Below are positions 27,564-36,521 of a DNA stretch of 64,000 bases, one piece after another. The DNA is taken from the NCBI RefSeq assembly GCF_003967515.1, contig NZ_BIFQ01000001.1, positions 248,001 through 312,000 on the forward strand. The letters run 5' to 3'. A program made the position numbers and the translations under genes. Source of the DNA: Dictyobacter aurantiacus (GTDB lineage: Bacteria; Chloroflexota; Ktedonobacteria; Ktedonobacterales; Ktedonobacteraceae). The number at the start of each line of letters is the position of its first letter. Position 1 is the stretch's first letter. The notes under the pieces are model-generated. The model was not told the origin of the DNA. It was given only the letters and a program-made list of their open reading frames with translations, and did no database searches.

Positions 27564-28652
27564 TTATGGATGTACGCCTAGCGAGGACAAACCGGTTGTC
27601 TCTGGCAATCCATAGAGCAGGTTCGCGTTTTGGATCGCCTGCCCGGACGCTCCTTTGACCAGGTTATCCAGACAGGAAACGACGATCAACCGTTTTGCTC
27701 GCTGATCAACAATAGGATAGATAAAACAATGATTGCTTCCATAGGTCCATTTGGTGTGCGGCGGTTGATCGACCACATGCACAAATGGTTCATTGGCATA
27801 GTACTGTTCATAGAGTGCGCGGATCTCGGTGGTTGCTGGCAAGGCCCCATTTTCGCCTTCCTTGAGGTCAGCATAGCAGGTAGCGAGAATACCGCGCGTC
27901 ATCGGCATTAAATGCGGGACAAATGTAATACGTAACGCTTTCTCAAAAGGATGGCCATGGGCGGCGGCGACCGCCGTCAGTTCTTGCGCGATCTCCGGCA
28001 TGTGCCGGTGGCCGGACAGGCCATAAGCGCTTACATCTTCATCGGCCTCAGGAAAGTGATAGGCCGCACTCGGATTGCGCCCACCACCACTGATGCCGGT
28101 CTTCGAGTCAATGATGACGTCGGGTCGAATGATATCGGCGGCAAAGGCAGGGCTCAAAGCAAGGATCGACGTGGTGGTATGGCAGCCCGGATTGGCTACC
28201 AGGCTGGCGTTTCGGATCTGCTCGCGATAGGTTTCGCATAGACCGTAGACCGCGTTCTCCAGCAGGGCTGGCGCCGGATGGGTATGCTTGTACCATTCTT
28301 CATAGGTCACGACGTCACGTAGCCGGAAATCGGCCGAGAGATCCACCACCTTTGTTCCACGCTGCAACAACTTGATCACGGCTTCGCCTGCCGCCGCGTG
28401 CGGCAGGCACACAAAAGCCAGGTCGGTCTGAGCAGGCTCTTCAGTAATCACGAGCGCTGGATCTATTGCTGGCTGCTGACCCTCCAGGGTAGGGATGCCC
28501 GCGCGCAGATAGGGGAATACCTCTTCCAGGCGCTTCCCTACGGTACTACGCCCGGTTACAGAGGTCACCACAAAATCAGGGTGCTGCGCTAATAAACGCA
28601 GCAGTTCCGATCCTGTATAGCTTGTTACATTCACAATAGAAACAGTCGTCAT
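27564..28652 (-). CDS. argC: N-acetyl-gamma-glutamyl-phosphate reductase
   Basis: A 362-residue NADPH-dependent reductase. VSIVNVTSYTGSELLRLL is the dinucleotide fold, SLVANPGCHTTTSILAL contains the catalytic Cys, and GISGGGRNPSAAYHF and FVPHLMPMTRGILAT are family signatures. It reduces acetylglutamyl phosphate to the semialdehyde. GAGGTGG precedes the ATG at 28652. It is directly downstream of a T-box leader. Confidence 0.97.
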   Translation of the reverse strand: MTTVSIVNVTSYTGSELLRLLAQHPDFVVTSVTGRSTVGKRLEEVFPYLRAGIPTLEGQQPAIDPALVITEEPAQTDLAFVCLPHAAAGEAVIKLLQRGTKVVDLSADFRLRDVVTYEEWYKHTHPAPALLENAVYGLCETYREQIRNASLVANPGCHTTTSILALSPAFAADIIRPDVIIDSKTGISGGGRNPSAAYHFPEADEDVSAYGLSGHRHMPEIAQELTAVAAAHGHPFEKALRITFVPHLMPMTRGILATCYADLKEGENGALPATTEIRALYEQYYANEPFVHVVDQPPHTKWTYGSNHCFIYPIVDQRAKRLIVVSCLDNLVKGASGQAIQNANLLYGLPETTGLSSLGVHP

Positions 28653-28683
28653 TGCCGTCCACCTCGCAAAAAACTTTTACCAA

Positions 28684-29120
28684 TAAAAAAAGCCTTCATC
28701 CCTTATACTTCATTCTGCAAGGGACGAAAGCCATTGTTGCTCCCGTGGTACCACCCAGTTTGTCTTCCACATTTATCTGAGAAGTTGCTTAAACAACTAC
28801 TCTCCTCGTACCACAGTGTAGCGAAGGTGGAAAGACCACTCTTTCTAGCTGTTGTGCTGCATGGGAGCCACCCATCTGTCCTACTTGCCCTGGCACGCTG
28901 CCCTTTTTCTTTCATTTGCCCTTCACAGTCTCTCTATTTACTAAAAAGGCTGGCACGAGAAAAAAGAGACACATCGAGCGAATTTTTCAACCAGGACTTT
29001 CTTCGGATAGCCGCTCACAAAGGGGTTCTGAGTGGGTACACCGTTCCGAACTCTCACCAGGCGTCGGATCTCTGTTGGCTCCCAATCTCATACTGAGTTT
29101 GATCATCGCGGGTCAGTCTT
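28684..29120 (-). promoter_or_regulatory. T-box leader upstream of argC-argB
   Basis: Read on the minus strand, the antiterminator word GGGTGGTACCACGG is at 28743-28756. A terminator stem (about 28690-28732) ends in a T-run near 28684-28690. Stem I starts near 29120; AGTA is at 29091-29094 and GAA at 29026-29028. The bases after GAA are C-CCC-T, so the candidate specifier is CCC (29022-29024), a proline codon rather than arginine. An AGA triplet overlaps the loop-E GAA but is in the wrong place by comparison with the Ile T-box in this window. TGGT predicts a tRNA with discriminator A. Confidence 0.85.
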
Positions 29121-29595
29121 TATATATCAAGTTGTTATCAACAGCATAACAGCATAACATGTCTGTGTCAATTCATATTTTTTATGGTAGTAGTATAATC
29201 ATATAGCACTATTAACCATATCCGACTGTACGCCTATTCGATCTCGCCCCCAATTAAATTTTTTTGCGTGAATCATTCTATAAAAAGTGGTTACTCTCAT
29301 GATTATCGTCCAGAGCACACTTGAGCCTTCGTACCTGTGATGCTCAGGAGCTCACTGTGATTTAATGCATGGGGAGAGCTAAGCGCTCCCCATGCATCAA
29401 ATCACAAAACCAATGCGGCCGCGCACGCGGACGCCTGTGTGGAGGCGCGCAAGTACCCCGATAAGATGAGGGTAAACATTTTACAAAAAATTCTTGCCGT
29501 GGATCATTGCATCGAGTAAAATGGGGAACGATGTGCCTGGAAGAGCAGGCACGAGCAAGCATACGCTTTTTTGATAGAGGAGGCAGTCCGAGAGC
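29121..29595. other. Divergent intergenic region between argC T-box and cation-efflux gene
   Basis: Besides repeat copy C the region holds only AT-rich sequence (29150-29310). On the minus strand TATATA near 29120-29127 is a plausible -10 box for the T-box transcript, without a convincing -35 partner. A ribosome site AGGAGG at 29579-29584 serves the downstream gene. Confidence 0.4.
29318..29470 (+). repeat. Variable-palindrome repeat unit, copy C
   Basis: Most diverged full copy, between the argC T-box and the divergent cation-efflux gene. The left module is GAGCCTTCGTACCTGTGATGC. The palindrome arms are 29357-29379 and 29383-29405 (23 bp, two mismatches, GC-type apex). The right module is AAAACCAATGCGGCCGCGC, GCGGACGCCTGTG, then GGAGGCGCGC...ACCCC. 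Confidence 0.8.
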
Positions 29596-31074
29596 ATGTC
29601 ACTTTCAAAGAGTGCCCAGCGGGAAAAGACGCTGGCCGCCATGTCGTCGGTAATGGCAGCCATCGGCTTGACAGGCTTGAAAATTCTGGTCGCGGTTCTT
29701 ACCGGGAGTCTGGGTATTATGGCCGAGGCGGCCCACTCGGGTCTGGACCTGGTAGCGGCGCTGATGACGTTTTTCGCAGTACGCGTCGCCGATCGTCCCG
29801 CCGATGCCAATCATAACTATGGCCATGCCAAGGTTGAAAATCTCTCCGCTTTCTTAGAGGCCTTGCTGCTGCTGGGCACGGCCATCTGGGTAATCATTGA
29901 GGCCTCTCGCCGTTTACTCTATCACGAGGGCCATGTCGATGCCAGCATCTGGGCTTTTGTGGTCATGCTCATTTCGATTGCGGTTGATGTGACCCGTTCA
30001 CGCGTGTTGCTGCGCGTCGCCAGAAAGCTGGGAAGCCAGGCGCTGGAGGCAGATGCACTGCATTTCAGTACCGACGTCTGGAGCTCGGCGGTCGTGATCT
30101 TTGGCCTGCTGGTCGTTTACCTGACAAATCTCTTTCATTGGCCAGCGTGGCTAGCCCAGGCAGATGCGATTGCCGCATTTGGCGTCTCGGGCATTGTGAT
30201 CTGGGTAAGCTTGCAACTGGCACGTGAGACCATCGATGCCCTGCTCGATCATTCTCCAGGCGCGCTGGCGACCCAGATCAAACAACGACTGACCAGACTG
30301 GATGATGTGATAGAGGTGAGGCGCGTGCGTGTGCGTCGCGCGGGCAACAGATGTTTCGCGGATGTGATTATATCGGCTCCACGCACGCTGACGTTTGAGC
30401 AGATTCACCATCTGAGCGATCTGGTCGAGGGTGAAACAACGGACGAGGCACATACCTTTTCAGCCGTGGATGACATCGATGTGGTGGTACACGTCGAACC
30501 GGTTACCTCTCCTAAAGAGACGGTCACTGATCAAATTCATTACCAGGCGGAACGCCATGGGGTACATGCACATGATATCCATGTGCGGGAGGTCGCCGGT
30601 AAGCTCGAAGCTGACTTTGATGTCGAGGTCCATGCCGATATGAATCTGGAACAGGCCCATACCATCGCCACGCAATTAGAACAGGCCCTGCTCCAGAACA
30701 ATAGACAGCTGCGCCGTGTAACCACCCACCTGGAAGCGCCCGATGAAAATATCGTGCAGCGCCAGGATGTCACGATACAGTACCCAGAGATGGCCGCCAG
30801 AATGTGCCGCATCGCCGATGGGATCGCTGGCGCAGGAAGTGCCCATGATATCCACCTCTACCGGCCGCATAGATTAGTAGCAGAAGTAGGGGGTCATGGT
30901 ACAAAAGGGGCACCCGAATTAGATCTTGTTTTGCATGCAATTTTCGATGCACATGCGCCCCTCAGTCAGGTCCATATTGACGCAGAAAAAATCAAACGCG
31001 CCCTACGCCGCTCATACCCCAATCTCAACACCGTCGTCATACACACAGAACCGCCAGAGGATCCAATCTGCTGA
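29596..31074 (+). CDS. Cation diffusion facilitator with extended C-terminal region
   Basis: A 492-residue metal-ion efflux protein. Residues ~1-210 hold the six-helix CDF core: GSLGIMAEAAHSGLDLVAALMTF carries the first HxxxD metal site, and ALEADALHFSTDVWSSAVV the second. The remaining ~280 residues are about three times the usual cytoplasmic tail. They contain three segments that look like ferredoxin-like ZT-dimer domains (~210-295, 300-385, 400-490), with many His residues (HYQAERHGVHAHDIHVRE). Substrate (Zn, Fe, Mn or Co) cannot be read. The ATG has AGGAGG 11 bases upstream. Confidence 0.92.
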   Translation: MSLSKSAQREKTLAAMSSVMAAIGLTGLKILVAVLTGSLGIMAEAAHSGLDLVAALMTFFAVRVADRPADANHNYGHAKVENLSAFLEALLLLGTAIWVIIEASRRLLYHEGHVDASIWAFVVMLISIAVDVTRSRVLLRVARKLGSQALEADALHFSTDVWSSAVVIFGLLVVYLTNLFHWPAWLAQADAIAAFGVSGIVIWVSLQLARETIDALLDHSPGALATQIKQRLTRLDDVIEVRRVRVRRAGNRCFADVIISAPRTLTFEQIHHLSDLVEGETTDEAHTFSAVDDIDVVVHVEPVTSPKETVTDQIHYQAERHGVHAHDIHVREVAGKLEADFDVEVHADMNLEQAHTIATQLEQALLQNNRQLRRVTTHLEAPDENIVQRQDVTIQYPEMAARMCRIADGIAGAGSAHDIHLYRPHRLVAEVGGHGTKGAPELDLVLHAIFDAHAPLSQVHIDAEKIKRALRRSYPNLNTVVIHTEPPEDPIC

Positions 31075-31194
31075 GATTATGTCGCCTCTTTCAACCTCTA
31101 GTACCGGGCTCTATCACCCGGCGCCAAGGTTGACGTACACGAAACGTCTATTATAATGGGTTAAGAACTAACACAATCTCACCTTCTATCATCG

Positions 31195-31345
31195 CCTGCG
31201 GCCCACCTGAGGTTTAGCACCTGCGGTGCTCAAAGGTCACATGTTTATTAGTGCATCGGAGGCGCGAATGCACCTCCGATGCACTAATAAACAAAACCGG
31301 CGCGGCCGCGCGCACAGGGGCGCGTGAGCGCCTCCTGGCAAAGAA
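31195..31345 (+). repeat. Variable-palindrome repeat unit, copy D
   Basis: It lies between the cation-efflux gene and kinase 3. The left module is CCTGAGGTTTAGCACCTGCGGTGC, with the GCACC/GGTGC hairpin. The palindrome has 25-bp arms (31242-31266 with 31269-31293, loop AA, two mismatches). The right module is AAAACCGGCGCGGCCGCGC and a terminal AGGGGCGCG...CGCCTCCTGG. The inner arm shares TGCATCG with copy A. Confidence 0.85.
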
Positions 31346-31650
31346 AAAAAAACCATAACTTTTTTCGCACACAACCTTTTCTCCAGCCATACGGCCCGGG
31401 AAAAAGTATGGTACCTTATATACATAGGAAAAGCACAGCAAAAGTTGATAGTAAAAAGGTATGAATAGTAAACCAGGAAAATAGGAGCCATTAAGGAAAT
31501 CACTTGCAACGATTCTGTCCACAATGAAAAGATCGGCCAATACATTTGCCAGGGGCTGGACAGGATGTCAAAGCTACACTCCTTAATTAGAAATCTTTCT
31601 CATGCAAACTACCAACCAGTTGATCTATTTCATTGAGAGGAAACACGAGC
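31346..31650. other. Leader region of kinase 3
   Basis: About 300 bases of AT-rich sequence between repeat copy D and the kinase start. It includes an A-run at 31345-31352. I see no gene, no terminator and no convincing promoter pair. The ribosome site GAGAGGAAA lies at 31636-31644. Confidence 0.4.
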
Positions 31651-33927
31651 GTGGTAACAGATAGCAATGAGTTACTAGGGCAAGCGCTCGGAACATGTAC
31701 ACTCCAACGTCTCCTCGGACGCGGTGGTATGGGTGCAGTGTATCTGGCGCGCCAATCACGGCCACGGAGAATCGTGGCCGTTAAAGTACTTTTACCTGGC
31801 CTTCTTCTTGAGCAGCGATCACGTAACGAGTTTCTGGCCCGTTTTCGTCGCGAGGCAGATGCAGTGGCGGCACTGGATCATGTCAATATTATGCCAGTGT
31901 ATGAATATGGTGAGCAGGGGGATCTTGCCTACCTGGTTATGCCCTATGTTACCGGTGGAACGCTGCGTGAGGTACTTGAGAAGCGCGGTATCCTTTCGCT
32001 GGAAGAGGTGGTTCCGATCATTGAACAGGCGGCTGCCGCACTGGATAGTGCGCATGCACAGGGCATTGTGCATCGCGACTTAAAACCAGGCAATATTCTG
32101 TTGCACGCCGATGGCCGCATCCTGCTGGCCGACTTTGGTCTGGCCAAAATGCTCAAAGATGTAACCGATCAGGAAAATACCAATGGTCACCTCACCAGCA
32201 TCGGCACTATTGTGGGAACGCCGGAATACCTTTCACCTGAACAGGGAACCGGCAATAGCATTGATTATCGCACCGATGTCTATTCTTTAGGGGTGGTGCT
32301 CTACCAGATGCTGGCCGGTCGTGTGCCCTTTACGGGTACGTCTCCGGTGGCCGTGGCCATTAAACATACACTGGAACAGGCACCACCCATTACGCGCTTT
32401 AATCCACAGGTCCCAAAGAATGTCGAAGCGGTGGTAATGAAAGCGATGGCGAAATCTCCCGCCGATCGCTTTAACAGTGCTGGCGTCTTCGCGCAGGCAT
32501 TGCGCCAGGCCGTGGCTGAAGCACTGGGAGATCGCTTCCCCAGCGTCGCGCCTCCCTCCCTTGGAGAACATATCACTCCTGTGCTTTTACCACCATTGAA
32601 GATGGAAAACGAATCCGAGACGCCGTTTGAACCAGTGACGTCTGATGATGAAAAGCTCGCTCAAGCAGTGGGGCAGCCAGATCAAAAAGAAGAGGCGACA
32701 CCAGCGTCAATGTCAACCATGCAGGTCGAGCATGCCAGCGGTGATAGATCAGATGAGCAAGATGAAACCAGACAGGCCGAGGTGACACCTCTCCTTTCCG
32801 AACATACACAGAATCGCTTACAGGCAATGCCGACTGTTATCACCGAAATGGATGCTACCATTGCCGATCACGCTCTCCCGGAGACCCTGGCGGTACCGCT
32901 GGCACATGCGCCTGTGCACTCGGGCACGCCTACCGTCGATCCACCGGAGGCGCACTACTACCGCGAGGCAGAGACCGTGGGCAAACCAACACCATCACCA
33001 TTGCCAGCTGCCAGCTCACAGCCACCGCAGGTCCAGTCCGCTCACGAGCTGCGTCAGCCACAGATCCAGGTTTATCCCGAACGGCTTTCTCACGCCAGGC
33101 GCCGTCAGCCTGGCGTACTCATGCCGCGCTACCTGGCACTCGCCGGCGCCGTGCTGGCCGTGGTTCTCGTTATCGCGACCGCCAGTATCATTTTCAGCAA
33201 CCAGCACAGCGGTTCGCCTCATTCCCAGCCAGCTGACATTACCCAGGCCTCATCACCAGGCACGGGCACCGCGGTCAACATCGGCAAGACTGATCCCAGC
33301 AAGTCAGCTACGCCTTCACCGACGACGACCGTACACGCGAAATATCCTTTGCCTGATCCCAAAGTGAGCGGCATGGGAAGCCTTATCTATGGTACCAACT
33401 ATCCAGGCACTTGCGATCCTCAAGGGGCGAAGTGGCAGGATACAAGCATCCAGGCGGTGTGCGGACCGGACGATTTACGTCTATCGAGTCCCTCATCCAC
33501 TGCCGCCGGTACATTCCTGACCCAGTTACCCAACGGACAGACGCTGCCCGATAGCTATTATATCCAGGCACAGGTAAAGTTGAACACTCCTGGCAGCCAG
33601 TTTGGCTTCTATTACCGCTATAAACCTGATGGCGGCTACTACACCGTTATGTTTAACAGCACCAGTTGGACCACGACCTACACCGATAAAAATGGCAATC
33701 CATCTCAACTGGCCTCGATTGGATTGCATGGTACCCAGCTGGACAGCGATACCGCCACAATCGATATCCTTGTCCAGGGGAACAACTTCATCTACTACGT
33801 AAATGGTGTTCAGCAAGGAACGGCCAGCGGCAACTTCGGTGATAGCAATACCGGTGGCAGCATCGGTCTTACCGTTGCTTCAGGTTCAGATGTCTCCTTC
33901 AAAAATGTCGCCATCTACACAGCCTGA
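31651..33927 (+). CDS. Transmembrane Ser/Thr protein kinase with external C-terminal domain (kinase 3)
   Basis: A 758-residue PknB-type kinase. Kinase domain ~residues 15-290: GRGGMGAVYLA, IVAVKVL, IVHRDLKPGNIL, ADFGLAKML and GTPEYLSPEQG. A ~200-residue acidic, low-complexity linker leads to basic residues and one membrane helix (~485-515: YLALAGAVLAVVLVIATASI). The external part has a Ser/Thr/Pro-rich spacer and a ~180-residue beta-rich domain resembling LamG/3-keto-disaccharide-hydrolase-like folds (YYIQAQVKL, GFYYRYKPDGGYYTVMF, FIYYVNGVQQG). It may sense a carbohydrate or wall ligand. A GTG start at 31651 has GAGAGGAAA upstream. Confidence 0.93.
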   Translation: MVTDSNELLGQALGTCTLQRLLGRGGMGAVYLARQSRPRRIVAVKVLLPGLLLEQRSRNEFLARFRREADAVAALDHVNIMPVYEYGEQGDLAYLVMPYVTGGTLREVLEKRGILSLEEVVPIIEQAAAALDSAHAQGIVHRDLKPGNILLHADGRILLADFGLAKMLKDVTDQENTNGHLTSIGTIVGTPEYLSPEQGTGNSIDYRTDVYSLGVVLYQMLAGRVPFTGTSPVAVAIKHTLEQAPPITRFNPQVPKNVEAVVMKAMAKSPADRFNSAGVFAQALRQAVAEALGDRFPSVAPPSLGEHITPVLLPPLKMENESETPFEPVTSDDEKLAQAVGQPDQKEEATPASMSTMQVEHASGDRSDEQDETRQAEVTPLLSEHTQNRLQAMPTVITEMDATIADHALPETLAVPLAHAPVHSGTPTVDPPEAHYYREAETVGKPTPSPLPAASSQPPQVQSAHELRQPQIQVYPERLSHARRRQPGVLMPRYLALAGAVLAVVLVIATASIIFSNQHSGSPHSQPADITQASSPGTGTAVNIGKTDPSKSATPSPTTTVHAKYPLPDPKVSGMGSLIYGTNYPGTCDPQGAKWQDTSIQAVCGPDDLRLSSPSSTAAGTFLTQLPNGQTLPDSYYIQAQVKLNTPGSQFGFYYRYKPDGGYYTVMFNSTSWTTTYTDKNGNPSQLASIGLHGTQLDSDTATIDILVQGNNFIYYVNGVQQGTASGNFGDSNTGGSIGLTVASGSDVSFKNVAIYTA

Positions 33928-33942
33928 CCTATACGCACCAAC

Positions 33943-33982
33943 AAAAACGGACCCCGCCGGTGATCGGCGGGGTCCGTTTTGC
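33943..33982. terminator. Bidirectional intrinsic terminator
   Basis: A 16-bp stem (about 33944-33959 with 33965-33980) is flanked by an A-run on the left and TTTT on the right. It ends kinase 3 from the left and ribY from the right. Confidence 0.92.
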
Positions 33983-34008
33983 CATCAGATGGACAGCAAA
34001 TTAGCCTC

Positions 34009-35034
34009 TTATTTATTGGTGTAGATCTGTGAGAGATTATCCACAGGGGCGATTATTTTTTGCGATACCAGGAACTGCTCGGTCGATTGCCAGGTCGCGG
34101 GATCGTTATACCCCAGCTTTCCTGTGCCCTGGTAAATCGGGATGGTGGCCTTTAGTACCGCCAGCGCCTGATCGGTATTCATACCGGGCACGTAGCTCTT
34201 ACTGATATCCACCGCTTTCTGGGGATCGGCAATGACATCTTTCAGTCCTTTGATGGTGGCCTCGACAAAGGAATGCACCGTCTGCGACTGGTTGGTGTAG
34301 GTGTCCTGGGTGGTAATGATGCCGTTGGAGACCAGTGGCGTGTAATCCGACACCGCAAAGGTGCGCACATGAAAACCATTCCGCTCCAGTTGCAGGGGCT
34401 CATTATTGGAGTAGCCAACCACGGCATCGACTTTGTGGGTGATCAGAGCCGAAACCTGGTTGAACCCGATCGATTGCAGCTTGACATCAGATGGCGTCAG
34501 TTTGCCCGCCTGCAGCAGAGCGAGCACCCCGGTGTGGGTCGCCCCAAAGGGTCCCGGCTCACCAATAGAATGACCTTTTAGATCAGCCAGAGTGCGAATT
34601 GAGGAGTCTTTGGGGACAATGATGCTGACAGGATAACGCTGAAAGATAGTCGAAACATCTATCGCCTGCAGGCTTTTATTTTTATCATGGGCCACCAGCA
34701 ATTCATCGCCACTGGCAAACACGAAGTTGTTCTTCCCCGCGGCCATGGTGCCGATCAGATCGGTGACGATACCGTGGTTGAAGGTCACATTCAGGCCCGC
34801 ATCCTTATAATATCCCTTGCTCTGGGCAACGTAAAAAGGGGCAAACTGGATATCCGGATTGTATCCTAACCCGATCGAAATATTCTTCAGCGATTTATCA
34901 GAGCTACCGCCGGAGTTGCTGCTGGTGCTATTTGTTGTCCCCACCTCTCCACAGGCGGCCAATAACACGGTGCACAGTACAGCGAGTGCTATCAGTTTCC
35001 AGGTCACAGGTAAACGATGAGATATGAATGACAT
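34009..35034 (-). CDS. ribY: ABC transporter substrate-binding lipoprotein, RibY-type (NMT1/THI5-like)
   Basis: A 341-residue periplasmic-type binding protein. The N-terminal signal ends in the lipobox LLAAC, followed by a Thr/Ser/Asn/Gly-rich tether. The body has the NMT1/THI5 pattern: ISIGLGYNPDIQFAPFYVAQSKGYYKDAGLNV, and LADLKGHSIGEPGPFGATHTG. Similar proteins bind thiamine precursors, taurine or riboflavin. The FMN riboswitch upstream of its partner permease favours riboflavin, as described for RibXY in Chloroflexota. It is second in the transcript, about 195 bases after ribX, and ends at a shared terminator. Confidence 0.82.
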   Translation of the reverse strand: MSFISHRLPVTWKLIALAVLCTVLLAACGEVGTTNSTSSNSGGSSDKSLKNISIGLGYNPDIQFAPFYVAQSKGYYKDAGLNVTFNHGIVTDLIGTMAAGKNNFVFASGDELLVAHDKNKSLQAIDVSTIFQRYPVSIIVPKDSSIRTLADLKGHSIGEPGPFGATHTGVLALLQAGKLTPSDVKLQSIGFNQVSALITHKVDAVVGYSNNEPLQLERNGFHVRTFAVSDYTPLVSNGIITTQDTYTNQSQTVHSFVEATIKGLKDVIADPQKAVDISKSYVPGMNTDQALAVLKATIPIYQGTGKLGYNDPATWQSTEQFLVSQKIIAPVDNLSQIYTNK

Positions 35035-35229
35035 CGAAGTAGTTTCTGCCTTTCAATTCGTTTTAAGACATGAGAATAGTAAACAGGTAGGTGCTTGTTC
35101 TACCGGTTACAACAAGATGTTTGCCGGTTGAGCAACACGCACAGCATGAGCGTCTAACGCGTTCTACTGTTTCTCAGTTAAGGGAACAATATGCATAGGC
35201 ATATCATTCCCCGGTGGCGCTCCCTTTTA

Positions 35230-36108
35230 TTAATAGATCCTATCCGCCAGTTTAATCAGCAGCCAGGTCGCGCTATAGTACAGGGCCGCCAGTATGGCCA
35301 GGATGATTACAGTGGCGAACATAAAGGACATGTTGTACTGATGCAGGGCCATCTGGATCAAGGCGCCCAGACCCTTGTCGGGGCTGCAGAAAAATTCCCC
35401 TACCAGCGCTCCCGTGATTGAGAGCGTCAGACCCGTGCGCACCGATGCCAGCACGGCGGGTAACGCCAGCGGGAACTCGATGTAGGATAATAATGAGAGC
35501 CCCGCCGCACCTTCTAGCCGCGCCGCGTCCAGCAACTCACGATCAATGGTCTGCACGCCAAAGATGGTGTTGATGACCATGGGGAAGAGCACGACCAGCA
35601 TGCAGATGATCGTTACCGGCAATGGCCCGGTATTAAACCAGAGAAACAGAAATGGTGCGAGCACAATAGCTGGGATCGCCTGGCCGGCCGATAGGTACGG
35701 CTGCAGCATATTGGCCAGGAAGCGTGATTTGGCGACCCCATAGCCCAGCGGCAACGCCACCACCACACCCAATAAAAAGCCCGCCAGGCTTTCCTGCACG
35801 GTTACAAGAATATGCTCCCAGTACAGTCCTCCAACCAACCCATCAATCAAACTGGCAAACACGTCTTTAGGTGGTGGAAGGATAAACGCGTTAATGCGCC
35901 CGGTAGCAGTAGTAATATACCAGGCGAACAAAAGTAGTAGCCCTAAAACAAATGGAGGCAAAAAATTCCAGACGGTATTGAGTTTTTTCCAGGAGCGCGC
36001 CCGCCGGGCTGCTCCACCATTCTTTGCGTCCAGTTCAACAGATCTGGCGCGTCGATGTTTGCGCACATCCAGTTGCGCGCTATCAGTTCTTGAAGTTGTA
36101 GCACTCAT
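35230..36108 (-). CDS. ribX: ABC transporter permease, RibX-type
   Basis: A 292-residue inner-membrane permease of the SsuC/ThiX/RibX group with about six helices (VLGLLLLFAWYIT, SLAGFLLGVVVALPLGYGVA, VTIICMLVVLFPMVINTIFGV, FATVIILAILAALYYSATWLLI). The EAA loop that contacts the ATPase is present (RLEGAAGLSLLSYIEFPLALPAVL). The first ~60 residues are basic and cytoplasmic. The start at 36108 has GAGGGA about 11 bases upstream; 36147 is an alternative. The open frame to 36318 runs into the riboswitch and is rejected. No ATPase gene is linked. Confidence 0.82.
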   Translation of the reverse strand: MSATTSRTDSAQLDVRKHRRARSVELDAKNGGAARRARSWKKLNTVWNFLPPFVLGLLLLFAWYITTATGRINAFILPPPKDVFASLIDGLVGGLYWEHILVTVQESLAGFLLGVVVALPLGYGVAKSRFLANMLQPYLSAGQAIPAIVLAPFLFLWFNTGPLPVTIICMLVVLFPMVINTIFGVQTIDRELLDAARLEGAAGLSLLSYIEFPLALPAVLASVRTGLTLSITGALVGEFFCSPDKGLGALIQMALHQYNMSFMFATVIILAILAALYYSATWLLIKLADRIY

Positions 36109-36305
36109 AAGAATTGATATCCCTCGGTTCTTAGCCAATACCGACATCTCTTTTCTGAAAAAGGCAAAAAAGATAGATGTCAATTTAACTAACCCAGGGG
36201 GACATAAGAGGGAGATGTGATTAAACCAGGCGCCGGAGTGAATATACGAAAACACTCCATCCGCCACGGCGATGCCGTCAGACGCATGACACTGGTTCAC
36301 ATTAT

Positions 36306-36460
36306 AACCTTCTCCCATCCGGACTATACCGTCGGCTTCGGCTTCTCACCGAATCTGTTCGCCATTGATCAAGAAGCAATCAATGGCAAACTCGCGGGCT
36401 CGACACAGCGTTATACGCCCTGTCATACCGCCGGTAGGGAATTTCACCCTGCCCCGAAGG
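36306..36460 (-). promoter_or_regulatory. FMN riboswitch (RFN element)
   Basis: Read on the minus strand, it has the family words in order: GGGGCAGGGTGAAATTCCC, TACCGGCGGTA, a long variable arm ending in CCCGCGAG, AGATTCGGTGAGA, GCCGACGGTATAGTCC and GGATGGGAGAAGG. A following stem GGAGTG...CACTCC near 36236-36262 may be the expression platform. It controls ribX-ribY: FMN binding would reduce uptake. Confidence 0.95.
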
Positions 36461-36521
36461 TTTTATTTGTGGTTATTATGCCATATACGAGTCGAAATAT
36501 GCAAGTGCTTAAGTTCGCAAG

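Noticed and set aside
19008-31345. CRISPR array
   Set aside because: Copies are kilobases apart with genes between them and no cas genes are present.
36109-36318. Longer N-terminus for ribX
   Set aside because: The extension runs through the riboswitch expression platform and does not resemble a permease.
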